Counted from the stretch's first letter, positions 1-9,096 are shown. The stretch: 64,000 nt of DNA from Polyangiaceae bacterium (GCA_013361525.1 JABFXY010000051.1:1-64000); one strand, 5' to 3'. Made by a program: numbers and translations. Notes: a model not told the origin generated them from the letters alone.

Positions 1-185
1 GAGAAAGGGCGCCCGCTGTTGGGGAAATTGTCGAGCGCCCGGCTCACGTTGATTCCCCAATAGACCTCGGCGGGGATCTGCCGGGAGCCGAGCCCATCGG
101 TCTCCGTCCGCGTCGCGCCCGTGACGGGCGACTTGGCGGTACGGATGCTCCGCCGAAAGGCTCGGTCTGCCCGCGTGTCGCTCAT
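1..185 (-). CDS. aspA: Aspartate ammonia-lyase (aspartase), N-terminal fragment
   Basis: Only the first 61 residues lie inside the window; the gene runs off the left edge. The translation carries the N-terminal signature of the aspartase/fumarase superfamily: TRTETDGLG, then IPAEVYWGI, then ALDNFPNSGRPF. In this family that segment precedes the substrate-binding domain. Aspartase deaminates L-aspartate to fumarate and ammonia in the cytoplasm. The ATG overlaps the stop of the upstream AbgT-type transporter by 4 bases (ATGA), so the two are translationally coupled. The Y-W-G-I and S-G-R-P wording fits aspartase better than class II fumarase, but a fumarase cannot be excluded from this fragment alone. 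Confidence 0.78.
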   Translation of the reverse strand, partial: MSDTRADRAFRRSIRTAKSPVTGATRTETDGLGSRQIPAEVYWGINVSRALDNFPNSGRPF

Positions 186-1771
186 CCGAGCCCCCACGGC
201 AACCCGAGCAGGTGCCAGCCCGCGAGCAGGAGAGGCCACACGATCATCAGGGCAATCACGTACGGCATCATGAGCGCGACGACCGTCCCGATGCCTGCGT
301 CCTTTTGATACTTCGCGGCGAACGTCACGATGAGGGCGAAGTACGCGTTGAGTGGCGAGATCGAGTTCATCGGCGAGTCGCCCACGCGGTAGGCGGCGAG
401 GACGGCCTCCGGCTCGATGCCGAGTCGCATCAACAGAGGCACGAAGACGGGGGCGAAGATGGCCCACTTCGGTATCGCGCCGGTCATGATGAGATCGAGC
501 ACCGCGACGACGAAGACGAACCCGACCAAGAGCACCAACCCGGGCAGGCCCAACGATTCCAACAAGTCGCCGACCTTGACCGCCGCGAGGGTCGCCATGT
601 TGCTGTAGCTGAACACCGCCAGGAACTGGCTGATGATGAACAGGAGGAAGATGAGGCCGCCGAGGCCCGCCACCGCCTTCTCCATCGCGCTCGTCACGTC
701 GGTCGTACCCTTGATCGTCTTGGCGCCGATGCCATAGGCGAGGCCCGTCGCCAGGAACAGGAGCGTCACGAAGACGATCAGGCCGTTCATGAACGGCGAG
801 TCTCCGATGAGCGCGCCGGTCTCCGGATTGCGCAGAGGAGCACCCGATGGGATGGCCAGAAGCGCGAACAGGGCGAGCGTTCCGAGAAGCGCCAATCCCG
901 CGTACCGGAGGCCGCGCGATTCATCCGCCGACAGCTCGCCCCCGGCCTTGTGCGCCTCGGCTCCTTTGTATGTACCCAGCCGAGGCTCGATGATCTTGTC
1001 GGTGATGAGCGACACCACGAGCGTGAGCACGACCACCGACGCGATCGAGAACCACAGGTTCGACGCAAGGCCGATCGACGTCGACGGGTCGATGAGGTGA
1101 ATGGCGTCGTTCGTAATCTCGGTCAGCATGCCGTCGAGCGGTTTCACCAGGATGTTCACGCTGAAGACGGCAGCAACGCCGGCGAAGGATGCCGCGAGGC
1201 CCGTGAGGGGGTGCCGGCCGACGCTCACGAACGCACTCGCCGCGAGCGGAATCAGCACCAGGTAGCCGGCATCGGCAGCGACGCTGGAGAGAATACCGAC
1301 GAACACGAGAATGTAGGTGAGGGCCTTCGCCGGAGCGACCGTCACCAACTTCCTGATCAATGCGGAGATCAGACCGGCTTCCTCGGCGACGCCGACGCCG
1401 AGCATCGCGACGATGATGACGCCTACCGCATTGAAGCTCATGAAGTTCTGGACGACGTCGGCGAACAGAAAGCGAATCCCGTCCGCCGTCAGCAGACTCT
1501 GCGCCGTCGCAGTCGTCTGTTCGAGAGCGTGCGTCTCGGGGTTGAACATCTCGTAGGTAACGCTCGTCCCCATTAAATACAGAACATGGGACAAGAGGAT
1601 CGCCAAGACGATCAGTCCGACGAAGATCACGGCCGGATGCGGCACCATGTTGCCGACTCGCTCGATTGTGTCGAGCATCCTTGCCATTCCGGTCTTCTTT
1701 CCACCGGGCGGCTTCGTCTTGACCGGAGGGATGCTCCGATCCGCTTCATCGACAGTCGCTACGTGGCCCAT
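182..1771 (-). CDS. AbgT-family transporter
   Basis: A 529-residue polytopic inner-membrane protein of the AbgT family (p-aminobenzoyl-glutamate importers; some members export antifolates). About 35 cytoplasmic residues precede the first membrane segment (HPAVIFVGLIVLAILLSHVL). Family-like segments include the helical hairpin around SSVAADAGYLVLIPLAASAF and the C-terminal YRVGDSPMNSISPLNAYF, where AbgT proteins bind substrate. The length is normal for the family (about 500-540). It is coupled to aspartase downstream and follows DUF2254, aminopeptidase and glutaminase genes. Import of a glutamyl or aspartyl compound for catabolism is therefore a reasonable inference. The actual substrate cannot be read from sequence. 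Confidence 0.9.
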   Translation of the reverse strand: MGHVATVDEADRSIPPVKTKPPGGKKTGMARMLDTIERVGNMVPHPAVIFVGLIVLAILLSHVLYLMGTSVTYEMFNPETHALEQTTATAQSLLTADGIRFLFADVVQNFMSFNAVGVIIVAMLGVGVAEEAGLISALIRKLVTVAPAKALTYILVFVGILSSVAADAGYLVLIPLAASAFVSVGRHPLTGLAASFAGVAAVFSVNILVKPLDGMLTEITNDAIHLIDPSTSIGLASNLWFSIASVVVLTLVVSLITDKIIEPRLGTYKGAEAHKAGGELSADESRGLRYAGLALLGTLALFALLAIPSGAPLRNPETGALIGDSPFMNGLIVFVTLLFLATGLAYGIGAKTIKGTTDVTSAMEKAVAGLGGLIFLLFIISQFLAVFSYSNMATLAAVKVGDLLESLGLPGLVLLVGFVFVVAVLDLIMTGAIPKWAIFAPVFVPLLMRLGIEPEAVLAAYRVGDSPMNSISPLNAYFALIVTFAAKYQKDAGIGTVVALMMPYVIALMIVWPLLLAGWHLLGLPWGLG

Positions 1772-1846
1772 TGCTGAACACCTATTGAGGTTGGGTCTAC
1801 CTACCTGCCGTGGCTGCAGCAGCCATACCGTGTCGTCGCGGCCCGG

Positions 1847-3247
1847 CTATCGTGTGGCTCCGGCCAATCGAACACGCAGTTCGTCGACCTCGTCCTGGGG
1901 CATGAGCGCCCAAACGGAGCGAGCATGCCGGTCCGGCCGCGGGGAGTCTCGAACCAGCGTCGTCCGAACGAGCTCCGCGTGGGCGAGGAGCCGCGCCGTT
2001 CGAGCGCGATCCAAATGCCCATACTCCGCCGCGTCCTCGACGACACGGGCGACCAGGGCGAACGCCATCTCACGTTCTTGTCCGTCGCTTGCGAGCAGAC
2101 CGATTTCGAGCGCGATTTCGAGGACGGCGTCGAGGACCTCGGGCTCTCCGGCGCCCACTCGAAGCGGAGCGTCGATGCCGACCGAGATGAACTCCCGGAG
2201 GTCGGCGGAGATCATCGACACGCGGACCGAACCGTCGGCATCGACGACATTCCAGTCGCCCATCTTTCGGCTCATGAGATTACGGAGCACCGAGCGAAGC
2301 TGCTGCAACGCTTGCCGCGCCGTATACGCGTCGTGCGACGACGAGGAGAGCGCGCGTGCCGCGACGTCTGCCAGGATTCGCACGCAGTACAATGGATCAC
2401 ACCCGAGCTCGCGATTGGGGCCCAGCGCGACGCTCCGGGCGAGGTCCGAAGCACCCCTCGAGTCGACGGGGAAACCGCGATCCGACGCCGCCCAGCCGAT
2501 GACCTCGGCCTCGTCGACATAGTCCCCGATCGCGCGGCAGATGCGAACGCGCACGCCCGCGCTTCGCGCGCACGCGCTCAAACGCTCGACGTCGATGTCG
2601 ACGATGTATCCGCAGGCGGCGGCCCTTACCGGCGTGGCGTTGGACGGCAAAATGAGCGTCGCTCTGGTCGCGGTGGTGAGGTTGCTCATTCGTGCCTCGA
2701 GACGACCAGCCGCCGCCACTGCGGCGTTGCGCACGAGCACGAGCACTCGCTCGACGCGCAACATCGGAAACGTCTTGAACATTCCGATCGCGAGTGTCGC
2801 GAAGGTGGCGAGGAGAAGCGCAATGGCCCCCGTCACCGCCGGCCTTGGTCGCTCGACCCCCTGTGTGATCATCCCCAGGGTCTTCGTCGCGGCGAGCGTG
2901 TAGGCCGCCGAGAACGCAAACATGGGGATCGTTCGGCGAAGTGGTGTGTTCTTGAGATAGAACGGGACGAGGCGCGGGGAATACTGGTTTGCTCCCGCCT
3001 GCAGCGTCGATGCATTGACGGACAGCACGATCGTCAACACCGTGATCTGCAGTCCGAAGAGCGTCCCCAGCACGCCCCTGGCGTCGCCGGAGGTCGCTAG
3101 CCACGCCCTACCGAAGTAGCTCGAGACGCTGTCATCGTGGTCCATGCGAGCGGCGGCGACGCCCGCGGCACCGCCGCCGACGATCGCCACCACGAGCACT
3201 AACCAGAACGTCTCGCTCAGCGCTTCGCGAAGATGACGAATGGACAT
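1847..3247 (-). CDS. DUF2254 family membrane protein
   Basis: A 466-residue predicted membrane protein of unknown function matching the DUF2254 pattern. An N-terminal membrane segment (FWLVLVVAIVGGGAAGVAAA) is followed by a second one in the family-typical context LGTLFGLQITVLTIVLSVNA and then ANQYSPRLVPFYL. Two more hydrophobic stretches lie near residues 105-120 and 140-155, and a long soluble C-terminal half follows. No catalytic motif is visible. It lies 34 bases after the aminopeptidase stop and 75 bases before the AbgT start, all on the same strand, so it probably belongs to the same transcript. No clear Shine-Dalgarno precedes the ATG. Confidence 0.82.
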   Translation of the reverse strand: MSIRHLREALSETFWLVLVVAIVGGGAAGVAAARMDHDDSVSSYFGRAWLATSGDARGVLGTLFGLQITVLTIVLSVNASTLQAGANQYSPRLVPFYLKNTPLRRTIPMFAFSAAYTLAATKTLGMITQGVERPRPAVTGAIALLLATFATLAIGMFKTFPMLRVERVLVLVRNAAVAAAGRLEARMSNLTTATRATLILPSNATPVRAAACGYIVDIDVERLSACARSAGVRVRICRAIGDYVDEAEVIGWAASDRGFPVDSRGASDLARSVALGPNRELGCDPLYCVRILADVAARALSSSSHDAYTARQALQQLRSVLRNLMSRKMGDWNVVDADGSVRVSMISADLREFISVGIDAPLRVGAGEPEVLDAVLEIALEIGLLASDGQEREMAFALVARVVEDAAEYGHLDRARTARLLAHAELVRTTLVRDSPRPDRHARSVWALMPQDEVDELRVRLAGATR

Positions 3248-3281
3248 GGCGCAATGCCGGAGTCTCGCGTCGTCGACAAGC

Positions 3282-4838
3282 TCAGTGGGTGCTCCTCGAA
3301 GGGGGGGAGAACTCCATGAGAAAATCGATCAGCAGGCGTGCGCCGAAGCCGGTCGCTCCTTTGGTGCGCCACGAGTCGTCGGCATTGATCTGCGCAGTGC
3401 CGGCAATATCGATGTGCGCCCACGGAAGCCCTCCCACGAACTCTTCGAGGAACAGGGCTGCCGTAATAGCACCGGCGTCCTCGCCACCGATGTTCTTGAT
3501 ATCGGCGATCTCGGAGTCGAGCTCATTGCGATACCTTCGGTCGAGCGGGAGTTGCCACAGCGTCTCGTCGGTCCTGTCACCGGCGCATCTCAGTTGGTCC
3601 ACGAGTGCTTGGTTGTTTCCCATCACACCGCCACGCGCCTTGCCGAGCGCCCTCTGGCAAGCGCCCGTGAGGGTCGCGATGTCGACGATGGCGTCCGGCT
3701 TGGGCTTCTGCTCCGTCGCCATGACCAACCCGTCGGCCATGACAAGCCGACCTTCTGCGTCGGTGTTGAGGACTTCGACCGTCTTGCCGCCGCGAATGGT
3801 CAAGACGTCCCCGAGCTTCATCGCCTTTCCCGAAGGCATGTTGTCGGTGCACATCAAATACCCCGTGACGGCGGTGTTGCAGCCAAGTGCTCGAAGGGCG
3901 GACATGGCACTCAGGATCGCGGCTGCGCCGGTCATGTCGACCTTCATCGTGGCGTGGACCAGATCGTTCGGCTTCAGGCTGATTCCACCGGAGTCGTACA
4001 TGATGCCCTTTCCAATCAGGGCCACGTGACCGACCGGGGTCGTGCTCGTGCCTTTGGTGATCTTTGGCTGGTAAGTCAGCTTGATCAGCCGGGGCGGCTC
4101 GTCGCTGCCGGCGTTCACGCCGAGAAGCCCGCCGCAACCGAGCTCGAGGAGCTCCTTCTCGTCGAAGATGGTGATATCGAGTCCCCCGTCCTTCGCGAGG
4201 CCTTTGGCGATGTCGGCCATTCTTCGAGCGGTGAGCAGGGTTGCTGGAGCGTTTGCCAGGTCGCGTGCGAGCTCGCCAGCGCGCGTCGTGGTCAATCCGC
4301 GGAGGATCCCGTCCTCCAGGGCGGCCGCCGGGTCCGACCCGCCGACGAGCGTCAGCTCGTCGAGCGGCGGCTCGTGCTCGGGCCGGTGCTTCAGTGGGCT
4401 ATACCTATATCGCGCAAGGAGGGCCCCCTCGACGATCGCTTGCGCGGCCGCCTCCGGCGCCAGTCCGTTGCCTGCGGGCAGCAACGTCGCGATATGGCCG
4501 TGGCGCTGTGCAGCTCGCGCGAAAGCGGCTGCTGCGTCGCGCAGGCTGGTTGCATTGAGTTCGTCGCGCGGTCCGATGCCGATGGCGACGAGCGCGGCGC
4601 GACCGGTTCGCGGGACGATTAACGTCTGCCCAATCTTGCCTTCGAACCCCGCAGCCGCGAGGGCCGCGCGATCGAGCCCGAGCTCCGTCGGAACATCCCC
4701 GTCGACGCCGACGGGAACACCCACGGCGCCGGCGCCGGCCGGGATCGACTTGGACACGTTCGCCTTTGCGATGCCTGCCTTCTTACGTGACGGGGCAGGC
4801 TCGAGCGCTGCTTGAGCGCTTGCATGATAACTCGGCAT
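3282..4838 (-). CDS. pepA: Leucyl aminopeptidase (M17 family)
   Basis: A cytosolic two-metal aminopeptidase that releases N-terminal residues from peptides. The M17 catalytic signature NTDAEGRL is present, as is the metal/active-site segment GKGIMYDSGGISLK upstream of it. The C-terminal half ends as in PepA (AGTAQIN, then GATGFGARLLIDFL). I chose the ATG at 4838 because GGGAGGAA lies 7 bases upstream. An in-frame GTG at 4883 would add 15 residues but has no ribosome site and abuts the glutaminase stop. The chosen protein is about 518 residues, normal for the family. It sits between glutaminase and DUF2254 in a one-strand gene run. Confidence 0.92.
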   Translation of the reverse strand: MPSYHASAQAALEPAPSRKKAGIAKANVSKSIPAGAGAVGVPVGVDGDVPTELGLDRAALAAAGFEGKIGQTLIVPRTGRAALVAIGIGPRDELNATSLRDAAAAFARAAQRHGHIATLLPAGNGLAPEAAAQAIVEGALLARYRYSPLKHRPEHEPPLDELTLVGGSDPAAALEDGILRGLTTTRAGELARDLANAPATLLTARRMADIAKGLAKDGGLDITIFDEKELLELGCGGLLGVNAGSDEPPRLIKLTYQPKITKGTSTTPVGHVALIGKGIMYDSGGISLKPNDLVHATMKVDMTGAAAILSAMSALRALGCNTAVTGYLMCTDNMPSGKAMKLGDVLTIRGGKTVEVLNTDAEGRLVMADGLVMATEQKPKPDAIVDIATLTGACQRALGKARGGVMGNNQALVDQLRCAGDRTDETLWQLPLDRRYRNELDSEIADIKNIGGEDAGAITAALFLEEFVGGLPWAHIDIAGTAQINADDSWRTKGATGFGARLLIDFLMEFSPPSRSTH

Positions 4839-4883
4839 GGCCGCGTTCCTCCCACTTGCCCCCGGTTGCAACAGAGTCGCCAC

Positions 4884-5873
4884 TCATTTTCGGACGGGGG
4901 CGGAGACGAAGAGATCCAGGCCGATCTTGCGAGAAAGATACTTTGCGACAAGCTGCCCTCTGACGCTGTTTCCGATGGCGTCGAGGCGAGGCGAGAAGGT
5001 ACCGAGTCCACCTTTGCCCGGGGCGACGGTGACGATTCCTCCCCCGATACCACTCTTTCCGGGCAGCCCGATCTCGTAGAGCCAGTCGCCCGATGTCTCG
5101 TACAATCCAGATGTTGCCATGATGGCTAGCGTATAGTGACAGACGAGCGGATCGACGACGCGCTCGTTCGTTCGTGGATTGACCCCGCCGTCCGCCAGTG
5201 TGGCGCCCATCACCGCTAGATCTGTGGCGCTCACGTCCAGAGCGCATTGCTGCGTGTAAAGGTCCGTCGCTGACGCGGGATCGGTATAGATGCGTCCGAC
5301 GCTCTCCAGCATCCGAGCGAGGGCCTGATTCCGCGCGTTGGTCTTCCTGGCCGACGTGAGCACGGCGTCGTTGACGGCGAGCTCGCGGCCGGCGAACCGC
5401 GAAAGCCCTTCCTTGATGAATTGCCACTTGTCGTCGGGCGTCTTGCCGGGGACCAAACTGGTGGTCGCGATGGCGCCGGCATTGACCATCGGATTGGTTC
5501 GGCCGTGGCAATCGCGTTCCACGGCTGCCAAAGAGTTGAACGGTAAACCCGTGCTGTTGACGCCGATGCGATCGCGTACGGCCTCGGCGCCCAGCTCCTG
5601 GCACACGAGGGCAAAAATGAACGGCTTCGACACGCTCATGATCGAAAACCGGACATCGTCGTCACCTGCTGCGTGAACAGCGCCGTTGCAACCGACGAAG
5701 CAAATACCGAACAGGTCGCTCGGGACGGTAGCTAGGGCAGGGTAAACGTCGGAGTTGTCGCCCTCATGGTTGGACTTGTACCGTGCATAGGCCTCCATGA
5801 CCGCCGCCTGGACCTCATTGGGGTCGGGCAGGTGTCCTGTCGACACGAACGGGGCGCGAGTGCTGGTTTGCAT
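4884..5873 (-). CDS. glsA: Glutaminase (GlsA type)
   Basis: Hydrolyses glutamine to glutamate and ammonia. The protein has the serine beta-lactamase-like fold of bacterial glutaminases. The catalytic Ser-x-x-Lys is in FSIMSVSKPFIFAL, and other family segments are GRTNPMVNAGAIATT and GGVNPRTNERV. The C-terminal glycine-rich stretch LPGKSGIGGGIVTVAPGKGG is also characteristic. I start it at the ATG at 5873 (MQTSTRAPF); an upstream in-frame ATG at 5951 would add 26 low-similarity residues inside the preceding gene. The length of about 329 residues is slightly above the usual 305-310, the excess being at the N-terminus. It follows the outer-membrane protein gene by 10 bases, indicating co-transcription. 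Confidence 0.93.
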   Translation of the reverse strand: MQTSTRAPFVSTGHLPDPNEVQAAVMEAYARYKSNHEGDNSDVYPALATVPSDLFGICFVGCNGAVHAAGDDDVRFSIMSVSKPFIFALVCQELGAEAVRDRIGVNSTGLPFNSLAAVERDCHGRTNPMVNAGAIATTSLVPGKTPDDKWQFIKEGLSRFAGRELAVNDAVLTSARKTNARNQALARMLESVGRIYTDPASATDLYTQQCALDVSATDLAVMGATLADGGVNPRTNERVVDPLVCHYTLAIMATSGLYETSGDWLYEIGLPGKSGIGGGIVTVAPGKGGLGTFSPRLDAIGNSVRGQLVAKYLSRKIGLDLFVSAPVRK

Positions 5874-5883
5874 GGCTCTCTTT

Positions 5884-6564
5884 TTAGAATGCGACGGTGT
5901 AGCCAATGTCGGCTCCCACCGACACGGTCGTATCGTCCGAATCGATGACAATCGGTACTTTTACGCTAGGGGTCAAAACGCCGTGCTCGGTGAACACGAT
6001 GTTCAGACCCACCTTCGGGATGAGCTCGAAGTCGGGATTGTCGCCGTCGTACCCGACGCCGATTCCCAGTGCGAATGGCAGGTACAACTTGTCACGGAGC
6101 TTCAGGTGATAGCTCGGCTCTACGACGAAGATGTACCTCTGGCTGGTCGCGCGCTCGTCCGTCTCCCCGACCCTGGCATTCACGTAACGCATCGTGAAGA
6201 TCGCGGAGAGCTCGAATCGCTCGAGGAGGAAGTAGCCGAACGAAGGCGACAGCTCCACGGTGACGGAGTCGTCGTTCCACAGGAATGATCCGCTCCCGCC
6301 CAGCTCGAAGCTGTGCGCGGCGCCATACTCGTCTTCCTCTTCGTCCTTTTCGCCGTTCTTTTCGCCATTCTTTTCGCCGTTCTTTTTGTCGCCCTTCTTG
6401 CCGTTAGCGTCCGTCGCTTTCTCTTCTTCAGCTGCTTTGGCTTGCGCCTCCGTCACTGGAGGAGCGTTGTCCTCCCCCTTCGGCTCCGGTTGCGCGGCGG
6501 CGATGCCAGCGTGGCAGATGAGCACCGCTACGAGCGGGCACGCGGCATGTCGGTGACGTCTCAT
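5884..6564 (-). CDS. Putative outer-membrane beta-barrel protein with charged repeat linker
   Basis: A 226-residue secreted protein. The ATG at 6564 is preceded by GGGAGG at 8 bases and opens a signal peptide (RRHRHAACPLVAVLICHAGIAAAQP). A low-complexity linker rich in Glu, Lys, Asn and Gly follows, containing three tandem NGEK-type units and an acidic EKDEEEDE stretch. The C-terminal two thirds has alternating polar/hydrophobic strands ending in GADIGYTVAF, a terminal-Phe pattern typical of outer-membrane barrels. No named family is recognised. It is the first gene of the minus-strand run leading into glutaminase and peptidase, so a role in uptake or envelope sensing is possible but unproven. 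Confidence 0.7.
   Translation of the reverse strand: MRRHRHAACPLVAVLICHAGIAAAQPEPKGEDNAPPVTEAQAKAAEEEKATDANGKKGDKKNGEKNGEKNGEKDEEEDEYGAAHSFELGGSGSFLWNDDSVTVELSPSFGYFLLERFELSAIFTMRYVNARVGETDERATSQRYIFVVEPSYHLKLRDKLYLPFALGIGVGYDGDNPDFELIPKVGLNIVFTEHGVLTPSVKVPIVIDSDDTTVSVGADIGYTVAF
6347..6382. repeat. Three 12-bp tandem repeats coding NGEK
   Basis: Units TTTTCGCCGTTC (6347), TTTTCGCCATTC (6359) and TTTTCGCCGTTC (6371) on the plus strand differ at one base. Read on the minus strand they encode Asn-Gly-Glu-Lys units in the linker of the outer-membrane protein. The unit length is a multiple of three, so changes in copy number would preserve the reading frame. Confidence 0.9.
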
Positions 6565-6784
6565 CGGTCGGCCTCCCGTTTTTGGCGAGCGGCCTTTTGC
6601 AGACGACGTGCCTCCGTCGTCGGCGCAGAATGCGCGGCTATTGCGAGAGCCTCTTCGATCTACGCGTGCGGCGGCGCCCCGGGACCACCGCTTCGCCCCG
6701 CGGCCGAATCCGCCGCCCGTGTGAGCGTGTCCGCTCGGGTGGCCTGTGCGGCGCGAGCAATGCTTGTGTGGTCGACATGGTCCT
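6565..6784. promoter_or_regulatory. Divergent intergenic region
   Basis: A 220-base gap between the divergent outer-membrane protein gene (minus) and the MscS gene (plus). It must hold both promoters. I see the ribosome site GGGAGG for the minus gene near its left end. I do not see a convincing -35/-10 pair or a strong inverted repeat. Confidence 0.4.
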
Positions 6785-8488
6785 ATGAGTCGCAACTCCT
6801 CAGTCGTCCAGCTTTGGATGCGATTGCGACACACGGCGAATCGCGTCGCTATCGCGTTGCTGCTCACCTTCGTGGTGGCCGCCTTTCCTCGACGAGCCGG
6901 TGCCGACGCACCGCCGCTCATCCGGCCACCAGCACCAGCGGCGGATGAAGCTCCGGAGGAGCCGGAGGTCGACCCGGCGTCGCCCCGTGCAGCCGTCGAG
7001 TCGTACCTGGAGCTCGTACGCGACGGCAAACACGGGGACGCCGCCGAATATCTGCAATTGCCCGAAGAGGATAAGGAACGCGGCGCCGAGCTCGCTGAGC
7101 AATTGTGGTTCGTGCTCGAACGAAACGGAGGCGCCGATGTCGAGGCCCTGTCCTCGAGCGAGAATGGAGACGAAGACGACGGTCTCAAAGGCGCAGTCGA
7201 CCGCGTCGCGACCATCCAAAGGCCTTCAGGCAAGGAGGAGGACCTTCTCATCAAGCGTGTCGAGACGAAGAGGGGCCCGCGGTGGCTCTTTGCGCGCGAC
7301 AGCGTTCGCAAAGTGGATGTTTGGTACGACGATTTGGGCGAACGCCGATTCGTCGAAAAGCTTCCCGAACCCCTGCGTCGCGGCGCGCCGCTCGGTTTGC
7401 TTTGGTGGCAAGTCGGCGGTTTTTTGCTCGTCGTGTTCGTCGGCTGGATCGCGGGGGTGATCCTGGGAAAGGTCACGACGCGTGTCGCAAAGGTCGTGCT
7501 GAAGAGGCGGTCCCGCCTGTTCGCCGTGGACCTGGTCGGGAGGTTCGAGCGGCCGATTGTGCTGCTGTGGGGAGTCACCATTTGTTGGCTGCTCCTTCCG
7601 TTGCTCGATCTCTTTCCGACCGCGAACGAAACCGTGCGCTCCGTCCTTCGTCTCACGGCCTATGTTGCGCTCTTCTGGGCGTTCGCCGTGGCTGCCGACG
7701 TCTATGCCGTGAACGCGACGAAGAGCGAGTGGGCGGCGCGTAATCCGGCATCGAAGAACATCATTCCGCTCGCCTCTCGCCTCCTCAAAGTCATCGTCAT
7801 AGGGGGCGCTACCGTCGGGCTTCTCGCGAAGTTGGGCTTTCCCGTCGGCAGCCTGATCGCCGGTATCGGCATCGGCGGTCTCGCCCTCGCGCTCGCCGGG
7901 CAGAGGACGATCGAAAACCTGTTCGGCGCCGTCTCGATCGCGATCGATCAGCCGTTGCGAGAGGGTGATTTGGTCAAGATTGGAGAACAGATCGGGACGG
8001 TGGAATCGATCGGCCTTCGCTCTACTCGTATTCGCTCACTACATCGAACGGTCATCGCGTTTCCGAATTCGACACTCGCCAAGATGGAGATAGAGTCGCT
8101 CGCGGCACGCGATCGGATGCGCTTCGAGTGCAATATTGCGCTCGCGTACACCACGCGAGCGGCTCAGATTCGCCGGCTATTGGGCGACGTGCGGGGCATC
8201 CTCGAGGGGCACGCCGCGATCCTCACGGAATCGGTGGATGTCCACCTCGCCGGCTACGCCGAATCTTCGCTCGACATCGAGGTCAGCGCGTTCGTGCTGA
8301 CGACCGACGTCTCGAAGTTTCTCGATATTCGCCAGGAGCTGTTGCTCTCGTTCATGCAAGCCGTCGAGGAGGCCGGGACGACGTTCGCTCTTCCCACGAC
8401 GACGGTCCATGTCGCAGAAGCCGATGGGGCCGGCGATTTGCTCGCCGGGCGACCCGCGGAATCCATCTCGGCGAGCCGGGAGCATTGA
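6785..8488 (+). CDS. MscS-family mechanosensitive ion channel with periplasmic N-domain
   Basis: A large MscS-type channel of about 567 residues. Start chosen at ATG 6785 (MSRNSSVVQL), which opens a signal-peptide-like stretch ending near PRRAGADAPP; an upstream in-frame ATG at 6746 gives no signal. A Pro/Glu-rich linker and a soluble domain of about 140 residues come next, then several membrane helices. The pore helix has the Gly/Ala-rich signature GSLIAGIGIGGLALALAGQ followed by TIENLFGAVSIAID. The cytoplasmic beta domain continues with DLVKIGEQIGTVESIGLRST and the conserved FPNSTLA segment. Members open under membrane tension and release solutes on osmotic downshock. The extra N-terminal soluble domain is larger than in E. 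coli MscS. Confidence 0.92.
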   Translation: MSRNSSVVQLWMRLRHTANRVAIALLLTFVVAAFPRRAGADAPPLIRPPAPAADEAPEEPEVDPASPRAAVESYLELVRDGKHGDAAEYLQLPEEDKERGAELAEQLWFVLERNGGADVEALSSSENGDEDDGLKGAVDRVATIQRPSGKEEDLLIKRVETKRGPRWLFARDSVRKVDVWYDDLGERRFVEKLPEPLRRGAPLGLLWWQVGGFLLVVFVGWIAGVILGKVTTRVAKVVLKRRSRLFAVDLVGRFERPIVLLWGVTICWLLLPLLDLFPTANETVRSVLRLTAYVALFWAFAVAADVYAVNATKSEWAARNPASKNIIPLASRLLKVIVIGGATVGLLAKLGFPVGSLIAGIGIGGLALALAGQRTIENLFGAVSIAIDQPLREGDLVKIGEQIGTVESIGLRSTRIRSLHRTVIAFPNSTLAKMEIESLAARDRMRFECNIALAYTTRAAQIRRLLGDVRGILEGHAAILTESVDVHLAGYAESSLDIEVSAFVLTTDVSKFLDIRQELLLSFMQAVEEAGTTFALPTTTVHVAEADGAGDLLAGRPAESISASREH

Positions 8489-8543
8489 TGCCTGAAGTGA
8501 TCTCACGTCTCCGCGCTCGAGATGATGATGTACAAGTCAGGGA

Positions 8544-8945
8544 ATGCCCCATGGTTCTCGGCGGCTGCTATCGACGATAGGAATCGCAGCCATTTTCAGT
8601 GCGGCCTGTGACGACGTGGTGACCGACGAAACCGCATCGGGCGGCGCAGGTGCATCGGGTGGCGGGGTTGCAACGGGCGGCGCCGCTGAATGGCTCAGCG
8701 TCGAAGACTCGGCCGAGTGCGCCGCGTACTGCGATAAGGTCGAAGCGCTTCCTTGCGACGTCCAGTGCAACACCGACTTTGTTTGCGCCGTCCCCCCGAC
8801 TTGGTGCGCCGAGTCCAAGCGCGCCTATCTCCAGTGCAAGGTCGACCACGCCGAGTTCAGTTGTAACGACTCCGGCGGGTACCACGTGACGCCCGCGGAT
8901 TGCTGCCCCGACGACGCCTGTGAGCGCAACGGCTGCCCCGAGTGA
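8544..8945 (+). CDS. Cysteine-rich lipoprotein, unknown function
   Basis: A 133-residue predicted lipoprotein. The signal peptide (RRLLSTIGIAAIFSAAC) ends in a lipobox-like SAAC. A Gly/Ala/Ser linker (GGAGASGGGVATGGAA) follows, then a compact domain with about a dozen cysteines, including YCDKVEALPCDVQC, PTWC, YLQC, ADCC and the C-terminal NGCPE. The cysteine spacing suggests a disulfide-stabilised extracytoplasmic domain. The same linker style recurs in two larger lipoproteins of this window. I recognise no family. The gene starts 55 bases after the MscS stop and may be co-transcribed with it. Confidence 0.6.
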   Translation: MPHGSRRLLSTIGIAAIFSAACDDVVTDETASGGAGASGGGVATGGAAEWLSVEDSAECAAYCDKVEALPCDVQCNTDFVCAVPPTWCAESKRAYLQCKVDHAEFSCNDSGGYHVTPADCCPDDACERNGCPE

Positions 8946-9022
8946 CGGCCGGTGGGTGCCTCGCCCGCTCGAACGTCGCGGATGGAAACGAAAACCGCAG
9001 CAAAGAGGCTGCGGAGAGTGGG

Positions 9023-9096
9023 TCGGGGAGGTGGGATTTGAACCCACGACAACGAGCACCCAAAGCTCGTGCACTACCGGACTGTGCGACTCCCCG
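9023..9096 (-). tRNA. tRNA-Pro (anticodon TGG)
   Basis: Read on the minus strand the sequence folds as a 74-nt cloverleaf. The acceptor stem is CGGGGAG with CTCCCCG. T8 is present, and the D stem is GCAC/GTGC with loop AGTCCGGTA. The anticodon stem is CGAGC/GCTCG with loop TTTGGGT, and the T arm is GTGGG-TTCAAAT-CCCAC, with discriminator A. The anticodon is TGG, and G37 follows it as usual in tRNA-Pro. CCA is not encoded at the expected position (the next bases are CCC). No protein gene competes for this stretch. Confidence 0.95.

Noticed and set aside
6565..7656. Extension of the outer-membrane protein frame to 590 codons
   Set aside because: It runs antisense into the MscS gene and lacks a signal peptide; the ATG at 6564 has a good ribosome site.
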